From DASTPP01 sp035762175 (GTDB taxonomy: Bacteria > Myxococcota_A > Polyangia > Polyangiales > Polyangiaceae), in assembly GCA_035762175.1 (NCBI GenBank), contig DASTPP010000344.1, positions 1 through 64,000 on the forward strand: DNA of 64,000 nt, in the 5' to 3' direction. Below the pieces are notes generated by a model, which searched no databases, was not told the origin of the DNA, and saw only the letters and a program-made list of their open reading frames with translations. Position 1 is the first letter of the stretch; each line of letters opens with the position of its first letter. The position numbers and the translations under genes were made by a program. Of the stretch, positions 31,471 to 39,280 are shown piece by piece.

Positions 31471-32190
31471 ATGCCAAACACTGCGCTCGTGGGAAAGCGG
31501 GTCGTGATCACCGGTGGCAGCTCCGGCATGGGCCTCGCCTGCGCGCGGCGCGTGGTCGAGAGCGGCGGCGAGGTGACCCTCGTCGCCCGGCGCGTCGGCG
31601 CCCTCGACCAGGCCGTCGCCGAACTCGGCCCGCGCGCCTCGCGGCTCGCCCTCGACGTGGGCCGCGAGGCCGACGTCGCGGCCGCCTTCGCCGACATCGG
31701 CCCGTTCGATCACCTGCTGACGGCCGCCGCTGGCAACGTCGTCGGCACCGTGCGAGGCCTGAATGTCGCCGACGTCCGCTCGTTCTTCGAGAGCAAGCTC
31801 TGGGGCCAGTACCTGTGCGCCAAGTACGGCGTCGAGCGCATGCGCGAGGGGGGCTCGATCACGCTGTTCTCGGGCGCGGGCTCGCGGCGGGTGTTCCCCG
31901 GATTCGTCGCCGTGGGGGTCTCGGAAGCCGCCATCGAGGCGCTCACGCGCTACCTGGCGCACGAGTTCGCGCCCATCCGCGTCAACGCCGTCGTGCCGGG
32001 GGTGGTCGAGACGCCCTTGACCGCGGCCCTGCCCGACTGGCAGCGGCTCAAAGAGGCGACCGCCGCCGCCTTGCCGGTCCGACGGGTCGGGCGCCCCGAA
32101 GACGTCGCCGACGCCTGCCTGCTCCTGATGACGAACGGCTTCATGAGCGGCAGCGTCGTCGACGTCGACGGCGGCCACGGCGTCCTCTAG
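31471..32190 (+). CDS. Short-chain dehydrogenase/reductase lacking the YxxxK catalytic pair
   Basis: A 239-residue Rossmann protein with the dinucleotide motif TGGSSGMG (about 15-22), the AAAGNVVG equivalent of NNAG, and the C-terminal VVDVDGGHGVL of classical SDRs. Where active members read YSASKAA, this one reads VGVSEAA, so the catalytic Tyr and Lys are replaced by Val and Glu; the Ser region (LFSGAGS) is kept. It may bind NAD(P) without standard oxidoreductase activity, or use other residues as some divergent SDRs do. GAGAGA lies about 7 bases before the ATG. An inverted repeat follows the stop. Confidence 0.88.
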   Translation: MPNTALVGKRVVITGGSSGMGLACARRVVESGGEVTLVARRVGALDQAVAELGPRASRLALDVGREADVAAAFADIGPFDHLLTAAAGNVVGTVRGLNVADVRSFFESKLWGQYLCAKYGVERMREGGSITLFSGAGSRRVFPGFVAVGVSEAAIEALTRYLAHEFAPIRVNAVVPGVVETPLTAALPDWQRLKEATAAALPVRRVGRPEDVADACLLLMTNGFMSGSVVDVDGGHGVL

Positions 32191-32214
32191 AGTGTGGGCC
32201 AGGCCGGTTTGGTA

Positions 32215-32286
32215 CGGCCGCAGGCGAGGCGTTGAGAGCGAGGCCGACTCGGGTCGGCCGCAGCGAAAAAACGACGCCTGCGGCCG
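32215..32286. terminator. Long inverted repeat after SDR gene, possible terminator
   Basis: Perfect 12-base arms CGGCCGCAGGCG (32215-32226) and CGCCTGCGGCCG (32275-32286) enclose a smaller hairpin (CCGACTCGGGTCGG). It sits 24 bases after the SDR stop. There is no T run, so a rho-independent terminator is only one possibility. The remainder of 32287-32668 shows no gene I can support. Confidence 0.5.
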
Positions 32287-32668
32287 CGCCAGGTGAGCTG
32301 CGCAACCGCTCTAGATCTTCGACGAGGTCGTGAAAAGTCGGCCATAAGTCGTGCCTATCGTGTGTAGGTCACGGCCCGGGCCTTCGCGTCGGGTGCGAAC
32401 CGATGCGGGGGCCGACTTTGCGCCAGCGACGCCGGGGCGCCCGCACCAGCGCGGGGCGGCGGCGTCGGTTGGTAATGAGATTAGCGGGGCGGAGGAGAAA
32501 AGCAACGGGCGATTGCGGGTATTTTTATGGGTGAAGCCGCATTGCGAACAGCAAGACGCATGCCGCGGCGGGCGGCGCCGGCGGCCCTCCGCACCGCCCG
32601 CACACGCCGCCCGCCCCGCCGCCGCCCCCTCGTCGTTCGACCGCCGCTCTCCTCGAACGACGCCACAC

Positions 32669-32893
32669 ACGCCGACGCACTCTTCATCTCGACCGAGCTG
32701 CGCGACGACTGCGGCCCGGAGGCGGGCGAGCTCTTCTTGACGACCCTCGCTCTCGTCCGAGCCCCCCGCGGACTGCGGGCGAACGTGGTCGCTCTCGAGC
32801 TCTCCGCCGACGAACGACTCGGACACGCCGCAGTCGCCGCAACGGCCACCGAACGCCCCTCGCACGGCCGCGCGCTTCCGCGGAGACCGCGAT
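32669..32893 (-). pseudogene. Internally deleted HNH endonuclease remnant
   Basis: A decayed copy of the intact HNH gene at 37394-37912. The N-terminal part survives (RGAFGGRCGDCGVSESFVGG, ELESDHVRPQSAGGSD) and jumps directly to the C-terminal end (EELARLRAAVVAQLGRDEE), so about 100 codons are missing, including the second Cys pair. The start codon is destroyed (plus-strand GAT replaces CAT at 32891-32893), a 2-base deletion shifts the frame near the N-terminus, and the stop has changed from TCA to GCA on the plus strand. Homology to the parent continues for about 40 bases upstream of the lost start. Confidence 0.85.
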
Positions 32894-33047
32894 TTACGTC
32901 GTCGTCAGCGGGCCGTCGGCGAATCGGGCGGGGCAGGCCCACGGGCGAGGGCGCTCAGGGTAGCAGCGGGGGCAGCCCCTCGATGAGCAGGGGGGTTGGG
33001 TTGGCGGATTCCGTGTTCATGTTGACGCTGCTGCCCAGCTGGCCGAA

Positions 33048-34211
33048 CTAGTTGCGGCCCCAGCAGAGCACGCGCCCGTCTTGGCGAAGCGCGCAGCTGT
33101 GAAAGCCGCCGAGCGCCAGCTGCTGCACCTCGCTCAAGTCGGCGTCGTCGACCAGCGTCGGCGTGGGGGTGCCTGTGACCGCGGTGGCGGCAGTGCCCAG
33201 CTGGCCGGAGTCGTTGCGGCCCCAGCAGAGCACGCGCCCGTCTTGGCGAAGCACGCAGCTATGAAAGCCGCCGAGCACCAGGTGCCGCACCTCGCCCAAG
33301 TCGGCGTCGTTGACCAGCGTGGGCGTGCGAATGTAGGCACCGTGACCCATATTGGTGGCGGTGCCCAACTGGCCGAACGCGTTGGACCCCCAGCAGAGCA
33401 CGCGCCCGTCTCGACGAAGCGCGCAGCTGTGCGAGTCGCCGAGCGCCAGCTGCCGCACCTCGCCCAAGTCGGCGTCGTCGACCACCTGTGGCACGGGAGT
33501 GGGGGTTTCTGTGTCCTCGTTGGTGGTGGTGCCCAGCTGTCCGAACTTGTTGCGGCCCCAGCAGAGCACGCGCCCGTCCTGGCGAAGCACACAGCTGTGC
33601 GAGTCGCCGAGCGCCAACTGCCGCACCTCGCCCAAGTTGGCGTCGTCGACCAACGTCGGCGTGGGGGTGTAGGCGCCCGGGCCCACGTTGGTGGCGGTGC
33701 CCAGCTGGCCAACGAAGTTGCTGCCCCAGCAGAGCACGCGCCCGTCTCGACGAAGCGCGCAGCTGTGATAGTAGCCGAGCGCCAGTTGCCGTACCTCGCC
33801 CAAGTCGGCGTCGTCGACCAGCGTCGGCGTGGGGTTGGGGATATCGCCCACATTCTCGCTGCGGCCGAGCTGGCCGTGCTTGTTCCACCCCCAGCAATGC
33901 GCGATGCTGTGGTCGCGCACGCAAGTGTGATTGGCCCCCATTGCCAACACGTCCTGCACCGGCTCGGGGCTACCGCCCGCGCCGCCACCCCCCGAGGCGC
34001 CCGCCGTGCCGCCTTGCCCCACATTGCCTCCGCCCGAAGCGCCCGTCGCCCCGCCCGCCCCGCCACCACCACCCCTCGCGCCCCTTTCGTTCTGCCCAGA
34101 AAGGTCGTCGACGTCGACCCCGAAGAGGAGCTGGCACCCGGCGGCGGAACTCAAAAGCGCTGTCACCCACGCAACGGCCGCCGCCCAGCGCCGTGAACCT
34201 CGCCCGTGCAT
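33048..34211 (-). CDS. RCC1-repeat lipoprotein truncated by a nonsense codon
   Basis: A 387-residue protein with signal peptide and lipobox (LLSSAAGCQLLFGVD), a Gly/Ser-rich linker (about 45-85) and RCC1 beta-propeller repeats of the form LALGxxHSCALRRDGRVLCWG. Six repeats are visible, the last broken off at CWGRN. The stop is TAG at 33048-33050, where the matching repeat has AAG (CWGRNKFGQLG). Beyond it the frame continues for 30 codons (FGQLGSSVNMNTESANPTPL and more) to TGA at 32955-32957, completing the repeat. A single AAG to TAG change therefore appears to have shortened the protein. RCC1-like surface proteins are numerous in myxobacteria; the ligand is unknown. Confidence 0.88.
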   Translation of the reverse strand: MHGRGSRRWAAAVAWVTALLSSAAGCQLLFGVDVDDLSGQNERGARGGGGGAGGATGASGGGNVGQGGTAGASGGGGAGGSPEPVQDVLAMGANHTCVRDHSIAHCWGWNKHGQLGRSENVGDIPNPTPTLVDDADLGEVRQLALGYYHSCALRRDGRVLCWGSNFVGQLGTATNVGPGAYTPTPTLVDDANLGEVRQLALGDSHSCVLRQDGRVLCWGRNKFGQLGTTTNEDTETPTPVPQVVDDADLGEVRQLALGDSHSCALRRDGRVLCWGSNAFGQLGTATNMGHGAYIRTPTLVNDADLGEVRHLVLGGFHSCVLRQDGRVLCWGRNDSGQLGTAATAVTGTPTPTLVDDADLSEVQQLALGGFHSCALRQDGRVLCWGRN

Positions 34212-34665
34212 GGCCCCACGCTACCACGACCGGGGCGAACCGAGCTTCGAGGCGCAACCAAGCGCGGGCCCCGGCCGGGTGGGCTTAGGTGGCCAATCAC
34301 CCCCGTTCGTTTTTCCTGCAACCTCCGCCGCGCTGCCTCCTGCGAGGGCGCCCAAGCGCCCGGGCTCACGGCCGTCGAGAAGATGCTCGAGGCGATCTGG
34401 TTCGACCCGAGTACCGAGCCCGCTTCGCCCTCCGACGAGGGGGCGGTCGCGAGCGCCGACAGCAGCGAGACCGAGCGGTCGAAGGGCGAGAAGGAAGAAG
34501 AAGAAGGGTAGCCGGAGGCCGAAGCGGAGCAGGGCGAGGCGGGTGAACCCCAGGGGGGCGTTCGCGTCGCCCGCCTTGACCCTCACGCCTCATCGAGCAC
34601 CCATCCACGGCGCGACGAATCGATGGCCCCCGAGGGCCGGCCCCGCCGCGCTGCGCTCCGGGTTC
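34212..34665. other. Intergenic stretch without a supported gene
   Basis: It lies between the RCC1 gene and a degraded family remnant. Short open frames on both strands have no recognisable features. One plus-strand stretch (about 34381-34510) encodes an acidic tail ending in Glu/Lys runs and could be a gene fragment, but nothing identifies it. Confidence 0.4.
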
Positions 34666-35658
34666 ATGCCCGCGCCGTACCTGCACGAAAGGCCCGTCTC
34701 CCTCGTGCGCGATCGCCCCGTCGTCGTGCTCGACTTCCTGCGCTACGCCCACGGCATCGACCTCGCCCCCGCCTCGCTCCTGCAGCTCGACACCGCCGAC
34801 CTGACCGACCTCGACCCGGCCGAGCGGCGCGCCGACCTCGTCTCGCTTTGCCTCGGCGAGGGCGTCCACCCCCTCTACGGCCTCATCGTCGAGGTGCAAG
34901 TCGCCCCCGACCCCGACAAGCCCTACCGCTGGCCCGCCTACGCCACGGGCCTGCGCGACCGGCGGCGCTGCCCGACCGACGTGCTCGTCGTCTGCGTCGA
35001 CGACGCCCTCGCCCGCTCGTTTGCCGCGCCCATTCGCCTCGGCTACGGCCCCTCGGTTGCTCGCGCCGCCCGCCGACGCCGAAGCGCGCACCCCGCGACG
35101 CCCGGCCCCGGACGGCTCAGCGACGCAACGCCCGACCGCGACAGCGACGCTCTCGCCTGCGCACGCCCCCGAGCAGCTCGTTAACCCGGCGGCTCTGCGC
35201 CGATGCACCGCCGCTTCGATCGCCGCCGCGTGTCGGTCGTGCCACCGCTCGATCGCGGCGCGCAACTGCTGAAAAACACGCCGTCTCGACGTCAAATCGG
35301 CGAGGCCGAGATTCACGGAAAATGCCACCCGAATGACCTCCCCCGAAGGGGCCGGGAACTCCATCTTGGCAGGGTTGGGTTGCCCTCTCTCGATCTCGTC
35401 TGCAGCGCTCGCCAAAACTTGTTCGAAAATCTGCTTCTCGTAAGCTGGCTCATTCAGCAAAAGGTCGAGGTAGGCCTCGACGCTGTTGCCGCCCTCTCGT
35501 ACCTCTCTCTGCGACACCGCGGGGACGAGGGGCCCCGGGTCTTCCATCACACCCCACGGAGCGCGCGAGTCGGGGGCGCCGTCTTTCAAATGGAGAAAGA
35601 TGTTTACGCCGACCCCTTCGCGGGGGGACTTGATGCGCATCGCCGTCAGGTAGATCAT
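34366..35658 (-). CDS. Hypothetical protein coupled to DUF6602-like nuclease; 3' part damaged
   Basis: Residues 1 to about 158 (35658-35185) look like a genuine cytoplasmic protein (MRIKSPREGVGVNIFLHLKD, then SVEAYLDLLLNEPAYEKQIF and EVIRVAFSVNLGLADLTSRR), family not recognised. The N-terminus resembles small immunity- or chaperone-like partners only in size. After that the frame simply runs antisense through the PD-(D/E)XK-like remnant at 34666-35184 and on to a stop at 34366, giving 430 residues whose last 270 are probably meaningless. The natural 3' end was most likely lost at the junction near 35185. The ATG overlaps the TGA of the nuclease-like gene upstream, so the two form an operon. 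Confidence 0.6.
   Translation of the reverse strand: MIYLTAMRIKSPREGVGVNIFLHLKDGAPDSRAPWGVMEDPGPLVPAVSQREVREGGNSVEAYLDLLLNEPAYEKQIFEQVLASAADEIERGQPNPAKMEFPAPSGEVIRVAFSVNLGLADLTSRRRVFQQLRAAIERWHDRHAAAIEAAVHRRRAAGLTSCSGACAGESVAVAVGRCVAEPSGAGRRGVRASASAGGASNRGAVAEANGRGKRAGEGVVDADDEHVGRAAPPVAQARGVGGPAVGLVGVGGDLHLDDEAVEGVDALAEAKRDEVGAPLGRVEVGQVGGVELQERGGGEVDAVGVAQEVEHDDGAIAHEGDGPFVQVRRGHEPGAQRGGAGPRGPSIRRAVDGCSMRREGQGGRRERPPGVHPPRPAPLRPPATLLLLPSRPSTARSRCCRRSRPPPRRRAKRARYSGRTRSPRASSRRP
34666..35184 (+). pseudogene. Truncated PD-(D/E)XK-like family protein (Polyangia-type), remnant A
   Basis: The first 125 or so codons read well (PYLHERPVSLVRDRPVVVLD, RADLVSLCLGEGVHPLYGLI, VEVQVAPDPDKPYRWPAYAT, CPTDVLVVCVDDALARSFAA). 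I recognise this as a family abundant in Polyangia; the RADLV and VEVQ positions fit a PD-(D/E)XK-like nuclease fold, an inference. After GYGPS the frame slips: the next frame would give RLLAPPADAEAR, close to the expected continuation, so a frameshift near 35055 and loss of the C-terminal part are likely. Two further remnants lie at 37098-37290 and 38470-38625. Confidence 0.7.
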
Positions 35659-36977
35659 GGGCCTTCCTCCGCGGGCAGCTCAGCCCCTTCGTTCGCAACC
35701 TCTGGGTCGTCCTGTTGTACCGTCGTTCGCAGGGCGTCGTAGACACGTCCGCTCTGGTCGACCACGCGGCGCACGTACTCGACCACGTCGTCTTCCTCGA
35801 CCTCCCAGCGCTGGTCCTCCTCGGCGGACGCGTCCGTGCAGAGGAACACGTCTGACTTTGCGAGGTAGAAGAAGGCCGCCAGCGTGGCCTTCGTCTGGGA
35901 CGGCGCCGTCACGAGCACGACGACCCCGGCCGTGGCGAGCCCGGAAGCGTCGCGACCGGTGGCGACGAACGCGCGGGCCGTCGCCCCTTCATCTCCCTTG
36001 AGCAGGTCGAGAAAGAGCTTGTGAAACGGCTGCTTCTCGACCTCACGGCGCCGCAGGAGGAGCCCGTGCAAGCTCTCGAAGACAGGGTCGAGATCGGCGA
36101 TCGGCACCTCGATCGCCTTACGCTCGGGCTTGGCCGGAAGTAGATCGAGGTGCAACGACGGCGAAATCAACCCCTGGGCAGCGAAGTACCCCGTAACGAC
36201 GCGAAGGAAGGCCGCCAGCGCCGACGTTCGGTCACCCGGGTACTCTTGGACGCAGACTTTCTTGTTGAAAAAGTCGTAAAAAGCGACGTACGCGCCCGTC
36301 TCTTCGTGGCCCGTAACGCAAGAAGAGCAATAGATGACATGCGGCGCGTCGGAGCTTTGCAACGTCGCCGCCTCGATCCGCCGCCTCGTCAGCTCTACCT
36401 CGCTGTCGGCGCCCTCCAGACCGCCCTCGGGCGCCCCGGCCGCGGCTTTTTTCGGCGCAGGCGCCTTGCCTCGGAAGAGAACGATGCCGCGGAAGGCAAA
36501 AGGCGAGTACAGCGCCAAGCGCTTCATCTGCCCCAACGCCCCGCCTTCACCCTCGGCCGAGGCTAGGTCTTCCGAGCCGTTCTTCGCGTCCTTGACTTCG
36601 ATGATGCCGACGACGTCGGGCGCGGCAACGATCTCGACCCCGCCGGCGCTGTGAAGCGGCGTCGACCGCGTTCGATCATAAATGATGACGTCCGTCTGGG
36701 GCGAAACCGCGCCTTGCGGGTTCGCCTCCGCAAGGCTGCGCCCGGGCTCGCGCAAGAAACCGGACGTCACGGCGAGCCGCTGCGGCAGCACGACGCCGAG
36801 CAGATCGCGCACGCCGGCCTCGGCGGCGGAGCCGAGCGCCGAGTTCTGGTTTTCAGCGCCAAGATGCTGGCGCATGACATCGGCCGGCGCCGTCATGCGA
36901 TCGAGAAGGATCGCCAGCCAACGCTTTCGCTGCCCTTCACCCGAAGCCCCCGTCTCGCCCTTGAGCCCACTACCCAC
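35655..36977 (-). CDS. DUF6602-like predicted restriction-type nuclease
   Basis: A 440-residue protein. Residues about 25-150 fit a nuclease-like domain of the DUF6602 type: conserved Glu in SAAEAGVRDLLGVVLPQRLA, Asp in SPQTDVIIYDRT and an E-x-K in VVGIIEVKDAKNG, the E-D-ExK pattern of PD-(D/E)XK enzymes. The C-terminal 250 residues are unassigned and end in an acidic tail. The GTG start has a good ribosome site (AGGAAG, 5-base spacing). It is first in a two-gene operon with the ORF starting at 35658. DUF6602 proteins are found in accessory and conflict-related loci, so a defence role is plausible but unproven. Confidence 0.82.
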   Translation of the reverse strand: MGSGLKGETGASGEGQRKRWLAILLDRMTAPADVMRQHLGAENQNSALGSAAEAGVRDLLGVVLPQRLAVTSGFLREPGRSLAEANPQGAVSPQTDVIIYDRTRSTPLHSAGGVEIVAAPDVVGIIEVKDAKNGSEDLASAEGEGGALGQMKRLALYSPFAFRGIVLFRGKAPAPKKAAAGAPEGGLEGADSEVELTRRRIEAATLQSSDAPHVIYCSSCVTGHEETGAYVAFYDFFNKKVCVQEYPGDRTSALAAFLRVVTGYFAAQGLISPSLHLDLLPAKPERKAIEVPIADLDPVFESLHGLLLRRREVEKQPFHKLFLDLLKGDEGATARAFVATGRDASGLATAGVVVLVTAPSQTKATLAAFFYLAKSDVFLCTDASAEEDQRWEVEEDDVVEYVRRVVDQSGRVYDALRTTVQQDDPEVANEGAELPAEEGP

Positions 36978-37097
36978 CCCAACTTCCTATCTGCCGCGCG
37001 GCACGCGCGCAACCGCGGCAACCTGCCGTGCCGACGCTCGCCCGCCGAGGCGCGGAAAAGCGCCTTCGAAATCGCCCCCCCTCGCTATGCTCAGCCC

Positions 37098-37290
37098 CTG
37101 CCTCGGCGAGGGCGGGCGGCCCCTTCTACGCCCTCGCCGACGAGCAGCGGCGCGCGCCGTACGCCCCTCGCCGCCCCCGAACGCCCCGGCTGCTCGCGCC
37201 GCTCGCCGACGCCGAAGCGCGCGCCCCCCACGAGCGCCCCGTGACGCCCGGCCCCGGCCGCCTCGGCGGGCGTCGCGCCCACACGCGATG
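37098..37290 (+). pseudogene. PD-(D/E)XK-like family remnant B (internal and C-terminal fragments)
   Basis: Two stretches match remnant A at DNA level. TGCCTCGGCGAGGGCG (37098 onward) corresponds to the CLGEG region, and a GCTCGCGCCGCTCGCCGACG-type stretch (about 37190-37260) corresponds to the tail after its frameshift. The part between is deleted and no frame is intact. It lies in the 416-base gap between the nuclease-like gene and the HNH gene, where I see nothing else. Confidence 0.6.
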
Positions 37291-37393
37291 GCAATGCCGT
37301 CGCGCGCTGGCTCGCCACCCCGCACGCAGCGTTAGCTTCGAGCACCCTTGCCCCCTGACCGCCACCCTTGGGCTCGAGGGCTCGCACGCCGAC

Positions 37394-37912
37394 TCACTCT
37401 TCTCGACCGAGCAGCGCGACCACCGCGGCCCGGAGACGGGCAACCTCGTCTTGGAGCGCGCTGTTCTCTCGGCGCAGGCGCATCTCTGCCTCCTTCGCCC
37501 GGGCGAGCTCGTCGCTTTGCGCCCGCATCGCACGTTGCAGACGGCGCAACTCGATGAGCTGCGCGCGATTGAGATGGAGGCGCTGAATGTGGAACCAACC
37601 GCGAGGCGTGATGCCCACGAGTCGGCCGTTGCTCGCCTCGGCGATATGCGCTTCCACGTCGTCGCGCCCCGGGTGAAGAAGCCGCAAGCTCGGCGGCGCG
37701 TTGCCGGCCGGGGCGTAGTCGCCCTTGAAGCGGTTGCACGTGGTGCAGGCGTAGACGAGATTCTCGATGTCGTCCGAGCCCCCCGCAGCCTGCGGGCGAA
37801 CATGATCGATCTCGAGCTCTCCGCCGACGAACGACTCGGACACGCCGCAGTCGCCGCAACGGCCGCCGAAGGCCCCTCGCACGGCCGCGCGCACCTCGGC
37901 GGAGACCGCCAT
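37394..37912 (-). CDS. HNH endonuclease with C-terminal coiled coil
   Basis: A 172-residue protein. The HNH module (about 8-66) has zinc-binding pairs C19-C22 and C56-C59, the catalytic region ELEIDHVRPQAAGGSDDIENL with His37 and Asn51, and CTTCNRFKGD. This is a complete HNH nuclease of the McrA-like type, expected to cut DNA using a metal ion. The C-terminal 60 residues are Leu/Arg/Glu-rich and predicted coiled coil (LRRENSALQDEVARLRAAVV). The ATG directly follows the TAG of the upstream coiled-coil gene, so the two are coupled. A broken copy lies at 32669-32893, evidence that this gene or module duplicates locally. Confidence 0.92.
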   Translation of the reverse strand: MAVSAEVRAAVRGAFGGRCGDCGVSESFVGGELEIDHVRPQAAGGSDDIENLVYACTTCNRFKGDYAPAGNAPPSLRLLHPGRDDVEAHIAEASNGRLVGITPRGWFHIQRLHLNRAQLIELRRLQRAMRAQSDELARAKEAEMRLRRENSALQDEVARLRAAVVALLGREE

Positions 37913-38266
37913 CTACGTCGTCGTCACCGAACCATCGGCGAACCGGGCCAGCGCATCAGAAATGGCGGCCCGACGACGCTCGAATTCGACCAGGAAGCGA
38001 CGCGCATCGGCGGCAAGGGCCTGCTGCTGCGCGAGCAAGCGCGCCAGCTCTTCGTTCTCGCCTTGCACGGTGGCGAGCGCGCGCCCGAGCTCGTCGGCCT
38101 CGGCGCGCAGCCTCGACATCGCCGGGGCCAGAGCCAGCGCTTCTTCGGCCTCGACCTGAGCCATGAGACCGGCCAGCTCGTTCTGCTCGCGCTCTGTTAG
38201 CGTGCCGGCGAGCTCTTTACTGCGCAGGCTGTCCAGCAGGGCTTGGTTGTCCTTCGTCCAGCTCAC
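37913..38266 (-). CDS. Small coiled-coil protein upstream of HNH endonuclease
   Basis: A 117-residue protein, nearly all helical: WTKDNQALLDSLRSKELAGT, LTEREQNELAGLMAQVEAEE, a long Leu/Ala/Glu heptad stretch, then ARRFLVEFERRRAAISDALA. It belongs to a common unassigned family of about 110 residues often paired with HNH genes. I chose the GTG at 38266 because it directly precedes SWTKDNQALL; an upstream GTG at 38344 would add 26 unlike residues. Its TAG is immediately followed by the HNH ATG. It may regulate or oligomerise with the nuclease (inference). Confidence 0.8.
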   Translation of the reverse strand: MSWTKDNQALLDSLRSKELAGTLTEREQNELAGLMAQVEAEEALALAPAMSRLRAEADELGRALATVQGENEELARLLAQQQALAADARRFLVEFERRRAAISDALARFADGSVTTT

Positions 38267-38469
38267 CGCGAGATCGTAGCCGCCGACCGAAGGGGGGGCA
38301 ACAGGGCGCCCGACCTCCCCGTTGACCCTCTGCGCCGAGAGCACCGGACTGCACTCGGCTCGGTGGCATGAGGGCGGCCCTGCGTTATGCCCATCTCCGG
38401 CGAGTCGGTTCGCCTTCGCAACGAGGCCCTCTCCGCCTCGGCCGCCACGGCGTACTACGTGCCGGGCTC

Positions 38470-38625
38470 ATGCCCGCGTCGTACGTGCCCGAAGGGCTCG
38501 TCGCCCTCGTGCGCGAGCGCTCCGTCGTCGTGCTCGACCTCCTGCGCTCCGCCCACGGCATCGAGCTCGCCCCCGCCGCGCTCCTGTAGCTCGACGCCGC
38601 CGACCTGACCGACCTCGCCCATCGA
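38470..38625 (+). pseudogene. PD-(D/E)XK-like family remnant C (N-terminal fragment, nonsense codon)
   Basis: Translation from the ATG gives MPASYVPEGLVALVRERSVV, closely matching the start of remnant A. Codon 40 is TAG (38587-38589) where remnant A has CAG (Gln). Similarity ends a few codons later at the DLTDL region. The rest of 38267-38685 holds no gene I can support. Confidence 0.72.
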
Positions 38626-38685
38626 ACCGGGGCGCGGCCCGGCCCCCTCGCGTCGGCGGCGCCTGGCCCGACGCCGCCCCACCCT

Positions 38686-39099
38686 TCAGCGGGCCGGCTC
38701 TCGGCTCACCACCTCGACGAGCACGTACCTGAGGGACGAGGCGTCGGCGGGCGGGTCGGCGACGGGTTCGATGCGCACCCGCAGGGTGTACCGGTTGCCC
38801 GCTTCAAAGGAGAAGCCTTCAATCTCGCTGTAAAAGAGCCGCCATTCGGTCTGGCCCTCGCGCTGGACCTGCAAGCATTGCATCGGCCCCAAGAAGACGC
38901 AGGCCACGCGCTCGGCGGCGATGTGCAGCGTTTCGAACCGAACGCCCTCGACGGTCACGTCCTCGCCGCGCGAGCGCGCGTCTTCTGCGTCGTCGGCCGC
39001 GCACGCGGGCGCGGCCAGCAGGCCAGCACCGAGCGAATACCAGAGGGCGGCGCGGGCGACGGTCGTGAGCGGGTGCCGGGGGCGGAGAATCGATTTCAT
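38686..39099 (-). CDS. DUF4377-like lipoprotein
   Basis: A 137-residue secreted protein. The signal sequence ends in a lipobox (GAGLLAAPAC), followed by an acidic stretch and a DUF4377-like domain. Its marks are ACVFLGPMQCLQVQREGQTE, WRLFYSEIEGFSFEAGNRYT and LRVRIEPVADPPADASSLRY, with two conserved cysteines (ACVFLGPMQC) probably forming a disulfide. Members of this domain family are small envelope lipoproteins, some annexed to META/HslJ-like proteins; function unknown. AAGAGG precedes the ATG by 7 bases. It looks intact, unlike its surroundings, so it may mark the edge of the decayed region. Confidence 0.87.
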   Translation of the reverse strand: MKSILRPRHPLTTVARAALWYSLGAGLLAAPACAADDAEDARSRGEDVTVEGVRFETLHIAAERVACVFLGPMQCLQVQREGQTEWRLFYSEIEGFSFEAGNRYTLRVRIEPVADPPADASSLRYVLVEVVSREPAR

Positions 39100-39212
39100 G
39101 GTGGTGCCTCTTTAAGGTTAGGTTACGAAAAGCGCTGCGGTCGCAGCCGAGGCGACACACGCCTCGTTCCGCCGGGTAGCGCGGGCGTAACGACAGAGCA
39201 CCACGCGTGCCA

Positions 39213-39280
39213 GCCGGCGGCACGACCGCGCGCGGCAGACGTCAGGGCCGGCGGCACGACCGCGCGCGGCAGACGTCAGG
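39213..39280. repeat. 34-bp perfect tandem duplication
   Basis: Two identical 34-base units beginning GCCGGCGGCACGACCGCGCG (39213-39246 and 39247-39280) lie in the 315-base gap between the lipoprotein gene and the peptidase gene. Nothing else is evident in 39100-39414. Lack of divergence suggests a recent slippage event. Confidence 0.9.

Noticed and set aside
32311..32865. Apparent 184-codon HNH protein
   Set aside because: It is the internally deleted pseudogene reading through its lost stop; the C-terminal two thirds are unrelated sequence.
33081..34196. Repetitive plus-strand frame of 371 codons
   Set aside because: It is the antisense of the RCC1 repeats; its periodicity comes from those repeats.
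36978..37393. Possible insertion sequence between the nuclease and HNH genes
   Set aside because: No transposase motif or terminal inverted repeats; the similarity is to the PD-(D/E)XK-like remnant.
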